A DNA stretch of 11,468 bases, from assembly GCA_001817755.1 (NCBI GenBank), contig MHIY01000010.1:1-11468 (forward strand). The letters run 5' to 3'. This document shows positions 11,237 to 11,468 of this stretch, piece by piece (position 1 is the stretch's first letter; the number at the start of each line of letters is the position of its first letter). The position numbers and the translations under genes are program-made. This stretch comes from Candidatus Colwellbacteria bacterium RIFCSPLOWO2_01_FULL_48_10 (GTDB taxonomy: Bacteria; Patescibacteriota; Minisyncoccia; UBA6257; Colwellbacteraceae). The notes under the pieces are model-generated. The model did no database searches and was not told where the DNA came from. It was given only the letters and a program-made list of their open reading frames with translations.

Positions 11237-11360
11237 AGTAATCGCGAACAATGCTAATAAAATTAATAATGCGAATGAATACACAAAATACAAAAAAGTT
11301 TGGATATGTAAATAACCAATTAGCATTATTTGCTAAAATTCGCATTATTAGCGAACACTC
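11236..11360. repeat. 125-bp palindromic spacer element between groES and groEL (family 1)
   Basis: Overlaps the last base of the groES TAG and ends 2 nt before the groEL ATG. The left arm (11236-11278) matches that of the 9771 element nearly base for base. In the right arm, 11330-11354 is identical to 9866-9890. The central ~40 nt differ completely. Confidence 0.85.
11331..11339 (+). promoter_or_regulatory. Possible extended -10 (TGCTAAAAT) before groEL
   Basis: Same string in the same repeat arm as at 9867-9875, at almost the same distance from the start codon of the next gene. It might permit groEL transcription independent of groES. There is no recognisable -35. Confidence 0.35.
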
Positions 11361-11362
11361 TA

Positions 11363-11468
11363 ATGGCTAAACAAATCCTTTTTAACGAAGATGCCCGTGC
11401 CGCTTTGAAGCGCGGCATAGACAAGCTCGCGGAGGCTGTCCGCATGACCCTCGGCCCGCGCGGCCGCG
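11363..11468 (+). CDS. groEL: Chaperonin GroEL, N-terminal fragment (runs off the window)
   Basis: The first 35 residues, MAKQILFNEDARAALKRG followed by DKLAEAVRMTLGPRGR, match the highly conserved GroEL N-terminus, including the TLGPxGR segment that contributes to the nucleotide-binding site. GroEL forms the double-ring ATP-dependent folding chamber capped by GroES. The start at ATG 11363 is fixed by the conserved MAK(Q/E)I opening. No Shine-Dalgarno is present; the repeat arm ends 2 nt upstream. The rest of the gene is outside the window. Confidence 0.95.
   Translation, partial: MAKQILFNEDARAALKRGIDKLAEAVRMTLGPRGR

Noticed and set aside
8974..11360. Palindromic spacers as integron attC sites
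   Set aside because: They sit between stop and next gene like attC sites, but lack the GTTRRRY/RYYYAAC core boxes at their ends, and the genes are conserved housekeeping genes with no integrase in view.

Overview
The window most likely comes from a Candidate Phyla Radiation (Patescibacteria, probably Parcubacteria-type) genome. The reasons are a compact set of type IV pilin-like genes with the modular, Cys-rich ectodomains common in that group, an unusually short RF2, AT-rich repeat-filled spacers, and almost no Shine-Dalgarno motifs. This assignment is inference from gene style; no taxonomic marker was searched.

Bases 1-7641 (all + strand) form a minor-pilin/tip-adhesin locus. It consists of two paralogous sets in tandem. 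The first set is cut by the window edge: the end of a secreted or pilin ectodomain gene (1-663), a PilW/GspJ-like pilin (710-1435) and a PilX/GspK-like pilin with one Fn3-like domain (1445-2212). The second set is complete: a FimT/GspH-like pilin (2249-2734), a PilV/GspI-like pilin ending in one propeller-type repeat (2783-3238), a signal-peptide protein with six propeller-type repeats and an EF-hand-like loop (3246-4943), a PilW/GspJ-like pilin (4948-5514) and a PilX/GspK-like pilin fused to two Fn3-like domains and a seven-unit beta-propeller (5524-7641). The order recalls the fimU-pilV-pilW-pilX-pilY1 minor-pilin operons. A plausible joint role is a pilus-tip priming and adhesion complex at the cell surface.

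Bases 7642-8018 hold no protein gene. They contain a tRNA-Thr(CGT) whose 5' half is present twice. The upstream copy pairs better with the 3' acceptor strand than the adjacent copy does, and a 45-nt hairpin starts exactly at the repeat junction.

Bases 8019-11468 are housekeeping genes on the + strand: prfB (short RF2 with SPY instead of SPF), ftsE, ftsX, groES and the first 106 bases of groEL. Each gene pair is separated by a palindromic spacer element. Three of them (113-125 bp, prfB/ftsE, ftsE/ftsX, groES/groEL) belong to one family and fill the space from stop codon to within 2-4 nt of the next ATG. The fourth (ftsX/groES) uses different words but the same design. In all four, the mismatches between the arms fall at the same word position and are mostly reciprocal, so the short words match in crossed order and could support mutually exclusive hairpins. 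These spacers and the split tRNA are the most unusual features; the propeller-bearing pilins are the most likely new protein system.
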